The position numbers and the translations under genes are program-made. Below, in pieces: positions 9,901 to 18,436 of a stretch of 64,000 nt of DNA (its first letter is position 1; the number at the start of each line of letters is the position of its first letter). The stretch is from positions 2,914,001 to 2,978,000 of the forward strand of contig JACKHM010000001.1 in assembly GCA_020638995.1 (NCBI GenBank). Reading direction: 5' to 3'. This DNA is from Planctomycetaceae bacterium. Its GTDB lineage: Bacteria > Planctomycetota > Planctomycetia > Pirellulales > Pirellulaceae. The notes below the pieces were generated by a model. The model searched no databases and had not been told where the DNA came from. It was given only the letters and a program-made list of their open reading frames with translations.

Positions 9901-10148
9901 GCTCCGCCCTGAAGAAGAGCTTCGCGCGTCGCAAGACTGAACTCGCCCTCGGTCGCTGCACCACCGTGGCACTTCAGACAGCGCCCCGCCAAAACGGTGC
10001 GCACCTCCGTTTTAAATAGTTCTCGGCCCGCAGCCATTTGCCGAGCGTGTTCGGGGTCAAGTTGCTCGGACTGGCCAGCAGCAATGCTACCTAAAGCGGC
10101 AAAGATCGCTAAACAAGTGAAGTAAGTCGGAAGGCACCGCGAAGACAT
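6969..10148 (-). CDS. PSCyt1/DUF1549/DUF1553 planctomycete cytochrome c-like protein
   Basis: The ATG at 10148 gives a signal peptide (MSSRCLPTYFTCLAIFAALG). The first domain carries a heme-binding CLKCHGG near residue 57 (planctomycete cytochrome C type). Next come a DUF1549 domain (about 155-370, with ...RRAYFDLIGLPPTP and CARCHDHKFDPI), a beta-rich middle segment, and DUF1553 (about 730-1020, with VNRLWQQHLGQGIV and the S-Y/F-IERQ tail). CxxCH in the first domain and again in CARCHD suggests two covalent heme sites. The protein is exported and likely acts in electron transfer or polymer catabolism together with the DUF1501 protein downstream. The middle segment resembles part of the PA14/malectin protein at 38760. 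Confidence 0.93.
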   Translation of the reverse strand: MSSRCLPTYFTCLAIFAALGSIAAGQSEQLDPEHARQMAAGRELFKTEVRTVLAGRCLKCHGGAATEGEFSLATREALLQGGASGSAIELRKSSSSRLMQLIRHEDDPVMPEDGAKLDQRQIDAIAKWIDLGAPYDKPLHAASDDDPLAWTDRMIDSSARDFWSFQPLQVGNPPAISNDSWARTAIDQFILDKLQQSDIRPNALASRKTLIRRAYFDLIGLPPTPAEVEAFVNDGEPDAYQQLLDRLLNDKHHGERVGRHWLDIARFAESHGFEQDYDRPHAFHYRDFVIKALNADMPFDQFVRWQIAGDEIAPENPLAMMATGFLGAGVFPTQLTEKEFESSRYDELDDMVSTLGTAMLGVTIGCARCHDHKFDPIPSRDYYRLISAFRTTIRSNIEIDLDPAGTAAALATWHAQLAPLQQALDTFEKNELPARFEEFLKTVRAKSASEESPPVEIAPWITLSPTSLRSEGGATFSRQSDASYLVEGTNADFDVYTFETETSLQNITALRLEALADDSMTRRGPGRASNGNFALSRITLTVQPLAGTGDPLEVRLLEPQVTFEQNNGGLSIASSLDDDPKSGWAVDPQFGKDHAASFGLEKPIGFPEGTRLSVRLEFNVNNKHNIGRLRLAISSQQDRPALDATSVEQADAELQLLKLPPGTELTDARRDALMAVYKKTDEAWRSKYDPLREHLASKPTPKMTTVMVASENVPPIPNHGDGRGFPHFYKDAFFLRRGDVNQKQGAAPEGFLQVLMRVDSHESVEPDSHWLHSPPEDATTSYRRRAVADWITDTEHGAGQLLARVIVNRLWQQHLGQGIVATTNDFGFQGERPTHPELLDWLAGELIRNDWRLKPIRKLIMTSSVYMQDSQYNELNAKIDPDNRLLWRFSPRRLEAEIIRDSLLAVSGQLDETQFGPGTLDESMRRRSIYFMIKRSKLVPFLQVFDTPEPLASVGQRPSTTIAPQALIFMNNPRVRDYAKSFAQRIATGNDEKIEAILRRGYMTAIARQPTHEELAASTSFIERQLASYESESSENARQLALTDFCQVLMSLSEFVYVD

Positions 10149-10320
10149 CGGCAAGTCCAAATTGCTGTGGGGCTAGTGGTGATGTTACGACAGCCGACCA
10201 TTATACGCGAAGCTCAGCGATAAGTCAGATTTGCACATCGCGAACGAGATATTCCGATGTTTTTGGCGGGAGGCTTCTCGTGCTCCGAAGAATCGAAAAG
10301 CGGAGGCGTCGTTCGACAGC

Positions 10321-10791
10321 TTACGAAGGAAGTCGCACAGCGAAGCTTGCAACAAGCGGCTGCTCGATCGCTTGAAAGTCCTGGTACCGCATACGAATGG
10401 CTTCGCGATGACTATTGCCTTCGAAGACGATCTCGTTGTCATAGACCAAGCTTTGCTCAACGAGTGTCTTCATGCCGTACTGGCTTCCGAAGGGCGGCAA
10501 TGTTCCGGACTCACAGTCGGGACAGTGCCGCATGATCTCGACTTCAGTCGCCAACTCGGCCTGGCATCCGCCCAATGCCGCGGAAACCTTTTGCAAGTCA
10601 ACTGTCTTTGTTGCCGGGAGCACGCATACCAAGTAAGTGGAGCCGCGGTCGACCCGCAACAGGACCGTCTTGGCGACATCGCGCCCTGGGACGTGGAGCA
10701 TTCGCGCAAGACGCTGAGAGCCGTACGTAGCACGATGCGAGATAGCATCATACGCGACTCGACGTCCCGTCAGGAATTCTTGAACATTCAT
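10321..10791 (-). CDS. YbaK/prolyl-tRNA-editing-type deacylase
   Basis: The ATG at 10791 lies 9 nt after a perfect AGGAGG; another ATG at 10797 is only 3 nt from it, so 10791 is preferred. The protein of about 156 residues fits the YbaK/aminoacyl-tRNA-synthetase-associated fold: LARMLHVPGRDVAKTVLLRVD near the N-terminus (the conserved lysine lies here) and GTLPPFGSQYGM, equivalent to the conserved G-x-x-P-P-x-G loop, in the C-terminal half. Family members hydrolyse mischarged aminoacyl-tRNAs (Cys-, Ala- or Pro-tRNA). The substrate cannot be told from sequence. The last 30 residues extend beyond the usual domain. Confidence 0.85.
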   Translation of the reverse strand: MNVQEFLTGRRVAYDAISHRATYGSQRLARMLHVPGRDVAKTVLLRVDRGSTYLVCVLPATKTVDLQKVSAALGGCQAELATEVEIMRHCPDCESGTLPPFGSQYGMKTLVEQSLVYDNEIVFEGNSHREAIRMRYQDFQAIEQPLVASFAVRLPS

Positions 10792-10866
10792 ACGCATGTG
10801 CCTCCTCATGGTTGTGCAGGTACGAGTCGCATGACTGAAGAAGCGAAGCACAAGACGCTTAAGGCT

Positions 10867-11250
10867 CTAGTTCCCACGTATCTCCTTATGGCAATTGACA
10901 CAGCTGATCGTCAGTTGTGTAAAGGCGAGCGTTGCACCATCGAGATTCTGCTGTTCTGAGTTCCGAATTAGCTCGTTGGTTGCGAATTCGAAGGTCTTTA
11001 AGTGAGTTCTATAACCCTCGGTCTTGCCGCGTACGAACCCTTCGATGCGACTTAGCCCTTTCATCGCCGTGGCGTTTTCCGTAATCAGTTCGAAGTCTTC
11101 CGTCGCCAAGCCGTTAAGAATCCGTTGCGAGTAGACGAGCTTCTGTTTCATCCAAATGCTCGGCTCCTCCTCCTTTGTCTCGTCCTCGGCGCGTGACGCC
11201 GCGATTGCCAACAAACAGATCGACGCCGCAAACAGAATGATTTTTCGCAT
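10867..11250 (-). CDS. Small exported CxxCH (cytochrome c-like) protein
   Basis: The ATG at 11250 has a good ribosome binding site (GAGGAGAACACTTCC before it) and starts a clear signal peptide (MRKIILFAASICLLAIAASRA). The mature protein is about 105 residues, helical, with a single CVNCHKEIR heme motif close to the C-terminus, as in cytochrome c' and related c-type proteins. It probably binds one heme in the periplasm. It is separated from the YbaK-like gene downstream by 75 bp and may share its transcript, but no functional link is obvious. Confidence 0.83.
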   Translation of the reverse strand: MRKIILFAASICLLAIAASRAEDETKEEEPSIWMKQKLVYSQRILNGLATEDFELITENATAMKGLSRIEGFVRGKTEGYRTHLKTFEFATNELIRNSEQQNLDGATLAFTQLTISCVNCHKEIRGN

Positions 11251-11784
11251 GGAAGTGTTCTCCTCTCGATGGTTGGCGTTGCCTCCGATACAACGCACAA
11301 TTCAAACCTAAAGAAGCTCCAGAAGCAAACTTTGCGCCACGAGCACGGCGTTCAACCGTTGATTGTGGACCAACGGAGTTTCTAGTGTGCAGCGACGTGG
11401 AAAGTGTGACCAAAAGGCGCAAAGGTGTGCGGTACAGTTGCGCTTCGCTGGAGCGAGGCAAACTTTTTAGAGCGCCCGTTCCGACCCGCAAATCCATTGT
11501 GCAGTATGAGTTAGGCTGATTTGAGTGTTACTAACCGTTGACAACTGAACCTGAAACCTTCATCGTAGAGGGTCAAAGATTGACAGGAATCGGAGTCGAC
11601 TCATCTGATCCTCGGGGTCCCGCGAAGCTGCCACGAATCCGGATAGGTTTGCCGGTAATGGTCGGCCACATTCGCCGGCTGCGAGTTCACGGAAGAAAGT
11701 TGGGCGTAAGCTCATCGGGCGGATGACCGTGAACAACGCAATTTCGAGCGATTTAACAAGGCCAAATCCGCGTGGAGAGATGTC
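11251..11784. other. Intergenic region, 534 bp
   Basis: This divergent promoter region lies between the small cytochrome (minus) and the receiver-HATPase gene (plus). A 62-codon frame starting with TTG at 11538 has no recognisable domain and no clear ribosome binding site, so I do not call it. A purine-rich TGGAGAG just before 11785 is the ribosome binding site of the next gene. I see no RNA gene or strong repeat. Confidence 0.5.
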
Positions 11785-12603
11785 ATGACTACTGTCCTGA
11801 TTGTCGATGATTCGGCGCTTGATCGCGAGCTCGCCAAGCGAATCTTGAATGAAGACCCGCAGATTACGGTCGAAACCGTCGACAACGGTCGAGCTGCACT
11901 AGATCGCTTGCACGCGGGTGGAGTCGACCTTGTTGTGACAGACCTAATGATGCCGGACATCAATGGGTTGCAGTTAGTGACTACGATCCGCGTTGACTAT
12001 CCAGATACCCCCGTCATTCTTATGACAGGTGGTGGGACGGAGGTTGTCGCAATGAACGCTTTGGCGCAAGGGGCGGCGAGTTACGTGCCGAAGCGGATGC
12101 TTAATGACTGGTTGCTCAACACGACGCACGACGTCATGTCGCTTCGACAAGCGCAACGTACGCACGGCAAACTGCTGGAGTGCTTCAAAGTCGTTCAATT
12201 TGAGTTGGATTTGAGCAATGACGCGGCAATGGTAGATCCGCTGGTTGAGTACTTACAGCAAATCATCGGTGGGATGCGTTTGTTTGACGCCACCGAGACT
12301 TATCGTTTGGGAGTCGGCCTCAAGGAGGCACTGCAGAACGCCCTTTACCGAGATCGAACGATTCAGCTCGGTGTGCGAATCGATCGGCATAAAGCGCGCT
12401 TTACGCTTCGCACTGAGCCCGATGACGGTCCTGTATTCGACGCGGCAAACGTCCCCGGAGTAGAGGATCTTGATGCATTGAGGACAACGAACGAGCGTGG
12501 CTTTATGCTCATGCGATCGCATTTGGATGACGTCCGCTTTAACGACAATGGTACGGAAGTCGTGCTAGTGAAACGCCGTGATGAAGACGGTGAAGAAGTG
12601 TGA
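11785..12603 (+). CDS. Response regulator: receiver fused to RsbW-like HATPase
   Basis: The N-terminal receiver (1-120) has the acidic pair DD at 8-9, phosphoacceptor D53 in VVTDLMMPD and the conserved lysine K103. The C-terminal part (about 140-265) resembles anti-sigma serine kinase/HATPase_c domains: an N-box-like GLKEALQNALYRD and a C-terminal GFMLMRSHLDDVRF...NGTEVVLVKRR, as in RsbW-type proteins. The ATP-lid glycines are poorly conserved, so ATP binding is uncertain. A GGAGAG ribosome binding site precedes the ATG. The next gene, 33 bp downstream, is a receiver fused to a STAS domain. In partner switching an HATPase domain and a STAS domain bind each other, so the two products probably interact under phosphorelay control. 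Confidence 0.88.
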   Translation: MTTVLIVDDSALDRELAKRILNEDPQITVETVDNGRAALDRLHAGGVDLVVTDLMMPDINGLQLVTTIRVDYPDTPVILMTGGGTEVVAMNALAQGAASYVPKRMLNDWLLNTTHDVMSLRQAQRTHGKLLECFKVVQFELDLSNDAAMVDPLVEYLQQIIGGMRLFDATETYRLGVGLKEALQNALYRDRTIQLGVRIDRHKARFTLRTEPDDGPVFDAANVPGVEDLDALRTTNERGFMLMRSHLDDVRFNDNGTEVVLVKRRDEDGEEV

Positions 12604-12636
12604 GTCCACGCCAGGTTCCCATCAATCCACAATAGC

Positions 12637-13410
12637 ATGACTGCAGCATTGCACGTTCTACAGATCGAAGACAGCCCGACGGTCGTACAGCTGACGCGAT
12701 TGATGCTGGCCGAATCGAATAGCTTGGAATTCACAATCGATGACGTCGACACACTCGCTGCGGGCATAAAGCGTCTTTCGCGAGGCGGGATCGATGTGGT
12801 GCTGCTAGATCTGACTTTGCCCGATAGCGAAGGGATCGACACTTTCCGAGTTTTGCATGCGGCAGTTCCTCGGGTTCCAGTCGTCATCTATACGAGCGTC
12901 GATGACGAAGCGCTGACGTTGGATGCACTTCATCAAGGCGCAGCGGACTATCTCGTCAAGAGCGAGGTTCATGCCAAGTGGCTGATTCGAGCACTCAGCT
13001 ATGCGCCCAAACGGAATCGGCAGGCAAAGTCTGATGAAAAATCCGGCAAGGCAAGTCAAGAGTCACGCGAGCGGACGATCGAAATCGAAAAGTCAGAATC
13101 TTCGCCTGGCTTGTTTCTCGTTCGGATCAACGAAAGACGAATGGTCAGCGTCGTCACAATGGAAACCGTTAAAAATCGACTCCAGAACTTGGTGCGACGT
13201 GTCGATGCGACTGAGGTGCGCATCGATTTCTCCAATGTCGAATACGTCTCCAATGTAGCAATTTCGATGTTGCTGATTGTTCACAAGAAGGCCAAGACTG
13301 TCGACACCGCGTTGGTGCTCTGTAATGTTTCGCCGTCCGTCTATGACCAATTCTCGAGCCGTCGCTTCGACAAAGTCTTTCACATTGAAAAAGCGATCGC
13401 GGGCGACTGA
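12637..13410 (+). CDS. Response regulator: receiver fused to STAS (anti-anti-sigma-like) domain
   Basis: The receiver spans residues 1-122, with acidic pair ED at 11-12, phosphoacceptor D58 in VLLDLTLPD and K108. A charged linker (about 123-150) leads to a STAS domain with VRIDFSNVEYVSNVAISMLL, the typical beta strand, loop and helix of anti-anti-sigma factors. The serine of SNVAIS lies where SpoIIAA-type proteins are phosphorylated. It forms a likely operon with the receiver-HATPase gene upstream and ends 9 bp from the convergent hybrid kinase gene. Its target (sigma factor, adenylate or diguanylate cyclase, or another partner) is not in the immediate neighbourhood. Confidence 0.87.
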   Translation: MTAALHVLQIEDSPTVVQLTRLMLAESNSLEFTIDDVDTLAAGIKRLSRGGIDVVLLDLTLPDSEGIDTFRVLHAAVPRVPVVIYTSVDDEALTLDALHQGAADYLVKSEVHAKWLIRALSYAPKRNRQAKSDEKSGKASQESRERTIEIEKSESSPGLFLVRINERRMVSVVTMETVKNRLQNLVRRVDATEVRIDFSNVEYVSNVAISMLLIVHKKAKTVDTALVLCNVSPSVYDQFSSRRFDKVFHIEKAIAGD

Positions 13411-13419
13411 CGGTGCCGA

Positions 13420-16400
13420 TCAGCCGCGCCACGCCTCGATGATGTGACAGGCGTTGGCGACGGCAGCCTCAAGTTCTTTGAGTCGCGCTCGGACGAGTTC
13501 GAGCTGCTCTTCCTTAGCTAGAACTTCAAACTCGGCTGCGACCTCGGTGAGCTGATTGGCAGCGAGGATTCTTGCTGCTCCTTTGAGAGTGTGTGCGGCT
13601 CGTTGTGTCATTTCGACGCTCTCTTCTGCCAAGCCCTGACGCAAATCCTTCAAGAGTTTCGGGCACTCCGACAAGAAGATTCTCGCGAGGTCTCGCAGGA
13701 CTTCGACGCCGCCGGGAACTTGCTTCAACGCCACGTCAAAATCAACAATGTCTTTTGGATCAAGCGTAGCTCCTATAGGGTTGGCTTGCTCGGTGCGACT
13801 TCCTTCAACACCTTCCGCGGGAGTTCCGTTCAGAAACTTTGACATCGTACAAAACAGCGCGGCAGGCGCGATCGGTTTGGAGATATAATCGTCCATGCCC
13901 ACTTCCAGGCAGCGCTCTTTGTCACCCTTCATCGCGGCGGCCGTCATGGCAATGATCGGTGTTCGCTTTCCTGAGGACGCCTCTCGTCTGCGGATCACAG
14001 TCGTTGCTTTCAAACCGTCCATGACGGGCATTTGAACGTCCATTAAGATAATGTCGAACGGCTGATCTTCCCAGCATCTTACGGCCGCCTCTCCGTTCTC
14101 GGCGACGACGACCTCGTGCCCCGCTCGTTCAAGGAATCCAACCGCCACACGCTGGTTGACGAGCCCATCTTCGACGAGCAATACACGCAATGAGCGGCCT
14201 AGCGGTTTCCCGAGTTCGGCTGGGTCCGCGTTCGTCGGTTCGAGTGCGTTTTCATCCAGCGCTTCCAGGATCGTGTCGAGCAGCTCCGATTTGATGACGG
14301 GTTTTGTCATATAACGCGAGATCCCAATTTCACGACAACGCTTGGCGTCGCCTGGGCGAGCGGCTGAAGAAATCATGACCATCGCGGGATGTGCAAGCGC
14401 GGTATTACCGTTTATCAACTGAGCAAGTGTGAAACCGTCCATTCCAGGCATCATGCAGTCCAACAAGACCAATGGATATGCTTCCTCGCAGTTTGCCGCG
14501 CGCTGCATTTCTGTCAGGGCCTCGACGCCGCTGGCAGTGGTCTTCGGGGCAAGACGCCAGCTCTTGAGCATTTCTTCAAGGATTCGCCGATTCGTCTGGT
14601 TGTCATCGACGACCAAAACTGGCAGACCGGCGAGCGCTGGTCGTTCGAACGCGGCGAAATTAGGCTGATTATTTGCAACCAGAAACTCAGCCGTAAAGTG
14701 AAACGTCGTGCCTTTACCAACTTCGCTCTCAATCCAGATTTCACCCTTCATCATCCGAACCAACTGAGACGAAATTGCCAAGCCGAGGCCAGTTCCTCCA
14801 TAACGGCGCGTCGTCGACGAGTCGGCCTGCGTGAACGCTTCGAAGACCTTTTGCTGCTTGTCTTTAGGAATGCCGATCCCTGTATCTTTGACCGAAAAAT
14901 GAAGGCGAATGCTCGAATTCTGGCGACTAGCTTCCGTGACTTCGACGAGCACCTCACCTGCGTCCGTAAACTTAATCGCATTGCCGACCAAGTTGACAAT
15001 CAGCTGTCGCACGCGACCGGGGTCACCAAGTAGTCGCTCGGGTATTTCAGGTGCAATCCGACATGCGAGTTCCAGCCCTTTCTCTGCGGCGCGGACGGAC
15101 AGCGTCTGGGTCGTCTTGCCGACACAATCCGAAAGATTGAAAGGCACGGATTCTAGTTCGAGCTTACCTGCTTCAATTTTTGAGAAGTCGAGGATGTCGT
15201 TCAGAAGCCGAAGTAGCGAGTCGGCGGACTGCCGTATCATCCCCAGATAATCGGCTTGCTCTCGCGTCAAAGTCGTATCGACCAGTAACTCGGCCATCCC
15301 GATGATGCCATTCATCGGCGTGCGGATCTCGTGGCTCATATTCGCGACAAACTCGCTTTTTGCGCGGTTGGCGGCATCCGCCGCGTCACGTGCTTCTCGC
15401 AACTCGTCTTCGGCTTTCTTCAATTCGGTGATGTCGCGCGAGATGCCAAAAGTTCCTACGATGTCACCGTTGCTGTCGCGGAGCGGCATTTTCGTTGATG
15501 AACACCAGGTGTTTTCGCGATCGGGCCACGTTTCTTTTTCGATCGATGCGACGAGTGGTTCGCCCGATTCCATGATGGCGATTTCGTCGGCACGAGCTTG
15601 CTGTGCATGTTCAGCTGTGAAAATATCCGCGTCTGTTTTCCCAATTGCCTCGGAGGGATCTTTCAATCCAAACTTCTCGCTCATGCTTTGGCTGATGCGT
15701 AAGAAGCGACTTTCCCGGTCTTTGAAATAGATAGCGTCGGGGATCGTTCTCAAGAGGGTTTGCAGGAGATACCGCTCTTTGTCCAAGGCCTCCTCGGCTT
15801 GCCTCGCCTCCGTTATGTCCCAGAACAGCAGTTGCACACCGGTGATTCGGCCATCGGCATCGCGTAACGGACACTTGATTCGCTCGATCCATAGATTCTT
15901 GCCGGTAGCCGTTCGATATGCTTCCTTCCCGTGGAGAATGGCTCCCGTGCGAAGTACCTCTTGATCATCGAGCGTATACTTTTTCGCCAGTTCTGGCGGG
16001 AATAAGTCGGCGTCCCTTTTGCCAATCACTTCTCCGAGCTCTTTTCCGTGCAACTCCAGATAGCGACTATTCGCAATCGTTCGTTCACCATCGCAATTCT
16101 TGACCAACATGCATAGCGGCAAGCTATCGATCAAGGTCCGGTAACTCGCTTCGGCCTCACGGAGCGCGCGTTCCTGGTCGATCAAATCTTTCGCCTCGTG
16201 AACCACTCCCCACAACTCTATCTCGCATTCGGCATTTTCAATCCGCTCTACGTGGTGTTCCACTGCCAAGTTGCTCCCATCGGGACGCACGATGCGAAAC
16301 GGCAATCGCTTGGAACTCTTCGCAACCAAACTTGCCTCGAAACCTTCGCGATCCTCTGGATGGACAATACCTGACCACCAAGGAATTTGTGTCGCGAGAC

Positions 16401-16551
16401 TTTGCAGCGATCGCCCAAACAGACGCTCTCCGGCCAGATTCAGGTAGTGTAATCTACCCCCTTCGTCTGCCTGCCATATGACGTCGTGAGAGTCTTCTAA
16501 GAGGGCCGTCGGTATTGACCGAGTGAGTAGCTGCCGATTGCGCTTTGCCAT
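13420..16551 (-). CDS. Hybrid histidine kinase (PAS x3, HisKA, HATPase, REC x2, HPt)
   Basis: In order: three PAS domains (about 20-115, 135-255, 265-380); HisKA with SHEIRTPMNGIIGM (phospho-His near residue 406); HATPase_c with the N box, DTGIGIP and GTGLGLAIS; receiver 1 with LVVDDNQ and phosphoacceptor near 698 (LLDCMMPGMDG); receiver 2 with LLVEDG and phosphoacceptor near 836 (LMDVQMPVMDG); and a C-terminal HPt with AHTLKGAARI (His near 986). It has no membrane segment or signal peptide, so it is a cytosolic sensor of the BarA/ArcB-like layout. HPt could pass phosphate to the two receiver proteins encoded convergently at 11785-13410. The region upstream contains a pair of direct repeats at 16640-16669. 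Confidence 0.94.
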   Translation of the reverse strand: MAKRNRQLLTRSIPTALLEDSHDVIWQADEGGRLHYLNLAGERLFGRSLQSLATQIPWWSGIVHPEDREGFEASLVAKSSKRLPFRIVRPDGSNLAVEHHVERIENAECEIELWGVVHEAKDLIDQERALREAEASYRTLIDSLPLCMLVKNCDGERTIANSRYLELHGKELGEVIGKRDADLFPPELAKKYTLDDQEVLRTGAILHGKEAYRTATGKNLWIERIKCPLRDADGRITGVQLLFWDITEARQAEEALDKERYLLQTLLRTIPDAIYFKDRESRFLRISQSMSEKFGLKDPSEAIGKTDADIFTAEHAQQARADEIAIMESGEPLVASIEKETWPDRENTWCSSTKMPLRDSNGDIVGTFGISRDITELKKAEDELREARDAADAANRAKSEFVANMSHEIRTPMNGIIGMAELLVDTTLTREQADYLGMIRQSADSLLRLLNDILDFSKIEAGKLELESVPFNLSDCVGKTTQTLSVRAAEKGLELACRIAPEIPERLLGDPGRVRQLIVNLVGNAIKFTDAGEVLVEVTEASRQNSSIRLHFSVKDTGIGIPKDKQQKVFEAFTQADSSTTRRYGGTGLGLAISSQLVRMMKGEIWIESEVGKGTTFHFTAEFLVANNQPNFAAFERPALAGLPVLVVDDNQTNRRILEEMLKSWRLAPKTTASGVEALTEMQRAANCEEAYPLVLLDCMMPGMDGFTLAQLINGNTALAHPAMVMISSAARPGDAKRCREIGISRYMTKPVIKSELLDTILEALDENALEPTNADPAELGKPLGRSLRVLLVEDGLVNQRVAVGFLERAGHEVVVAENGEAAVRCWEDQPFDIILMDVQMPVMDGLKATTVIRRREASSGKRTPIIAMTAAAMKGDKERCLEVGMDDYISKPIAPAALFCTMSKFLNGTPAEGVEGSRTEQANPIGATLDPKDIVDFDVALKQVPGGVEVLRDLARIFLSECPKLLKDLRQGLAEESVEMTQRAAHTLKGAARILAANQLTEVAAEFEVLAKEEQLELVRARLKELEAAVANACHIIEAWRG

Positions 16552-16639
16552 AGAAAAAAATGAATACCAGAAGTGGCCAGGTGACCGAACAAATATGCCG
16601 CGTTAATGCGTTTCGTGGTTGACTTTGATTCAGTCTATC

Positions 16640-16669
16640 GCACACGCGCGAAGAATACTGCACACGCGC
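16640..16669. promoter_or_regulatory. Two direct GCACACGCGC repeats upstream of the hybrid kinase
   Basis: GCACACGCGC occurs at 16640-16649 and again at 16660-16669, exactly 20 bp apart, or about two helical turns. It lies 89 bp upstream of the kinase start codon. This spacing on one face of the helix is what a transcription factor dimer or tandem binding would use. No protein can be assigned. Confidence 0.45.
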
Positions 16670-16737
16670 ATCATTTTATAAGGCGATCGAACACCGCAAT
16701 GCGCATTTACACGACCCGTCGACCACCTCAGCGGAAC

Positions 16738-18291
16738 TTATCGTTCCAGTGCCCACACGACCGCATTCGCTAACAATCGATTGAAGTCATCGCTGCTGAA
16801 ATCGCTGACGTGTCCTAACGATGTGTAGAAGACACGGTGATTACCGCGTTGGTTTGTCCAGGCGACCGGTTCCGTGGGATGATCGGGGATCGTGCCAAAG
16901 ATTAGGGGTTGAGCGGACTTTGCTAGTGGACTGACTTGATATAGAGATCCGCCCCCGATGAAGGAGGTCACCGACACACCGTCTAAGATCGCGTGGCCAG
17001 TTGCACCTTCGGCAAGGCTTAGTACGCTGGTCACGCCATTGGCATGATGTCCATGGTAGTTTCCGCCAAGAACTTCGCCGTCAAAGGCCTGCCACTCGTC
17101 ATGCCCCTCTGGATGTTCCCCCTTGGTGTGGAATGCGTGACTGGCGGTGCGAATTCCAACGACCGGTTTGCCAGCCGCGACGAATTCTCGCACCAAGTCT
17201 AGTTCTTCCTTCGGCAGGGAACGGCGTCGTACGCTGACGAAAAGCAAATCTGCAGTCTTCAAGGCCGCGAGTCCCGCAAAGTGATTCTTGTCCATTTCGT
17301 CAGCATGTATGATCGTCGAGCGAATTCCGCGCGGTGCCAAATGTTTCTCGGCAAACACCGGCAAGGTGACTTTCGTTTCGTACTCTTGTTCACCGATCAT
17401 GAACACCACATGCGGCTGCGAGGCTTCGGCGAACACGAAAGGTGGCTTACCAGTAAACGTCGTTGAAGTAATCGTCGGGCACCAGTACTTTTCGATATGC
17501 TCGATGACGAACTCCGTTCCCTTCGTATGCGGCACGTAAGGCTTCATCCGTGAGTTGTACATCGTGTCGGTCATGTCGCGCATGAGTACGACGTTCTGCC
17601 CCTGATTCACCATCTGACGAATCGAGAACGGGCGACCCAGAACGCACATGTTCGTATGGACGCCCATAACGATCACGTTGTCGATACCGCACTGTTTCAT
17701 CAAATAGAATGCCTCGGAGTTGTCCGTAATTGCGTCGCCCTCGACGATCTTGATGGCATCGATTTGGCGCGACCAGGCTTGATAGTTTTTGCACGGTGGC
17801 CAGCAGTCGCAGCCGCCGTCGGAGTCGTCGATGGGTAATGCCGCTTCGTGATCCTTGTCCAGATAGCACCAACGCTCCAACGGCACCTGCGTTTCGACCG
17901 CAGGAGCTTGTTGCGCGAGCTTCCGCATTGGAGTTTCTTTGTAATAGTCCAGGCAACTGCTTGGGCAGTGAATGATCAAAACGCCTTTGTTGCGTGCGTC
18001 GGCGATGACTTCATTCATCCTGCCAGCCATCTCGCCGACGCGACGAGTTGCCCCCACGCACCAATGCTTGTCCCACATATCACAGACCACGATGGCAGTC
18101 TTCTTGGCCTCCCAGTTCAACGAGGACTCGACGACGGAAAAATCTCCCGAGACTTGTGGGATGCGGTGACGAGCCGGAAGCTCCAAAGTCGACTCGGCGC
18201 TAGAAAGTGAACCTGGACACGCAATTGCTATCGCGATTAAAAGCGTTGTTTGCCATAGGGAACTCTGACGGAGCGGAGTGTGCATAGACAT
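16738..18291 (-). CDS. Exported isochorismatase-like / ThuA-like fusion protein
   Basis: The ATG at 18291 has AAGGA 9 nt upstream and is followed by a signal peptide ending near SLSSAES. Residues about 60-270 form an isochorismatase-like cysteine hydrolase: TAIVVCDMWDKHWC (catalytic Asp), and VMGVHTNMCVLGRP with the catalytic Cys. Residues about 290-517 form a ThuA-like (trehalose utilisation, type 1 glutamine amidotransferase fold) domain: HVVFMIGEQEYETKVTLP, FVAAGKPVVGIRTASHAF and a C-terminal VFYTSLGH. ThuA-like domains are common in planctomycete sugar catabolism. The fusion and its export suggest periplasmic degradation of an amide or sugar-derived compound; the substrate is unknown. Confidence 0.88.
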   Translation of the reverse strand: MSMHTPLRQSSLWQTTLLIAIAIACPGSLSSAESTLELPARHRIPQVSGDFSVVESSLNWEAKKTAIVVCDMWDKHWCVGATRRVGEMAGRMNEVIADARNKGVLIIHCPSSCLDYYKETPMRKLAQQAPAVETQVPLERWCYLDKDHEAALPIDDSDGGCDCWPPCKNYQAWSRQIDAIKIVEGDAITDNSEAFYLMKQCGIDNVIVMGVHTNMCVLGRPFSIRQMVNQGQNVVLMRDMTDTMYNSRMKPYVPHTKGTEFVIEHIEKYWCPTITSTTFTGKPPFVFAEASQPHVVFMIGEQEYETKVTLPVFAEKHLAPRGIRSTIIHADEMDKNHFAGLAALKTADLLFVSVRRRSLPKEELDLVREFVAAGKPVVGIRTASHAFHTKGEHPEGHDEWQAFDGEVLGGNYHGHHANGVTSVLSLAEGATGHAILDGVSVTSFIGGGSLYQVSPLAKSAQPLIFGTIPDHPTEPVAWTNQRGNHRVFYTSLGHVSDFSSDDFNRLLANAVVWALER

Positions 18292-18436
18292 CAAGTTGCA
18301 TCCTTATTGCAGCATCGTTACCGGTGATTTAAAGAGTGTACTAATCTCTCCAAGCGATTGCGAACGCGCCGCGCCTTCCAAGCCAAATGAGTTAACCATC
18401 AGGAGCACGCTCGCTTTGCTTCCCGACACTGGTGAC

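Noticed and set aside
10231..10959. Plus-strand 242-residue frame
   Set aside because: Opposite the YbaK-like gene, which has a perfect ribosome binding site and family motifs.
11538..11726. 62-codon plus-strand frame starting TTG
   Set aside because: No ribosome binding site, no domain and a weak start codon.
14389..15033. Plus-strand 214-residue frame
   Set aside because: Lies opposite the histidine kinase and receiver domains with intact motifs on the other strand.
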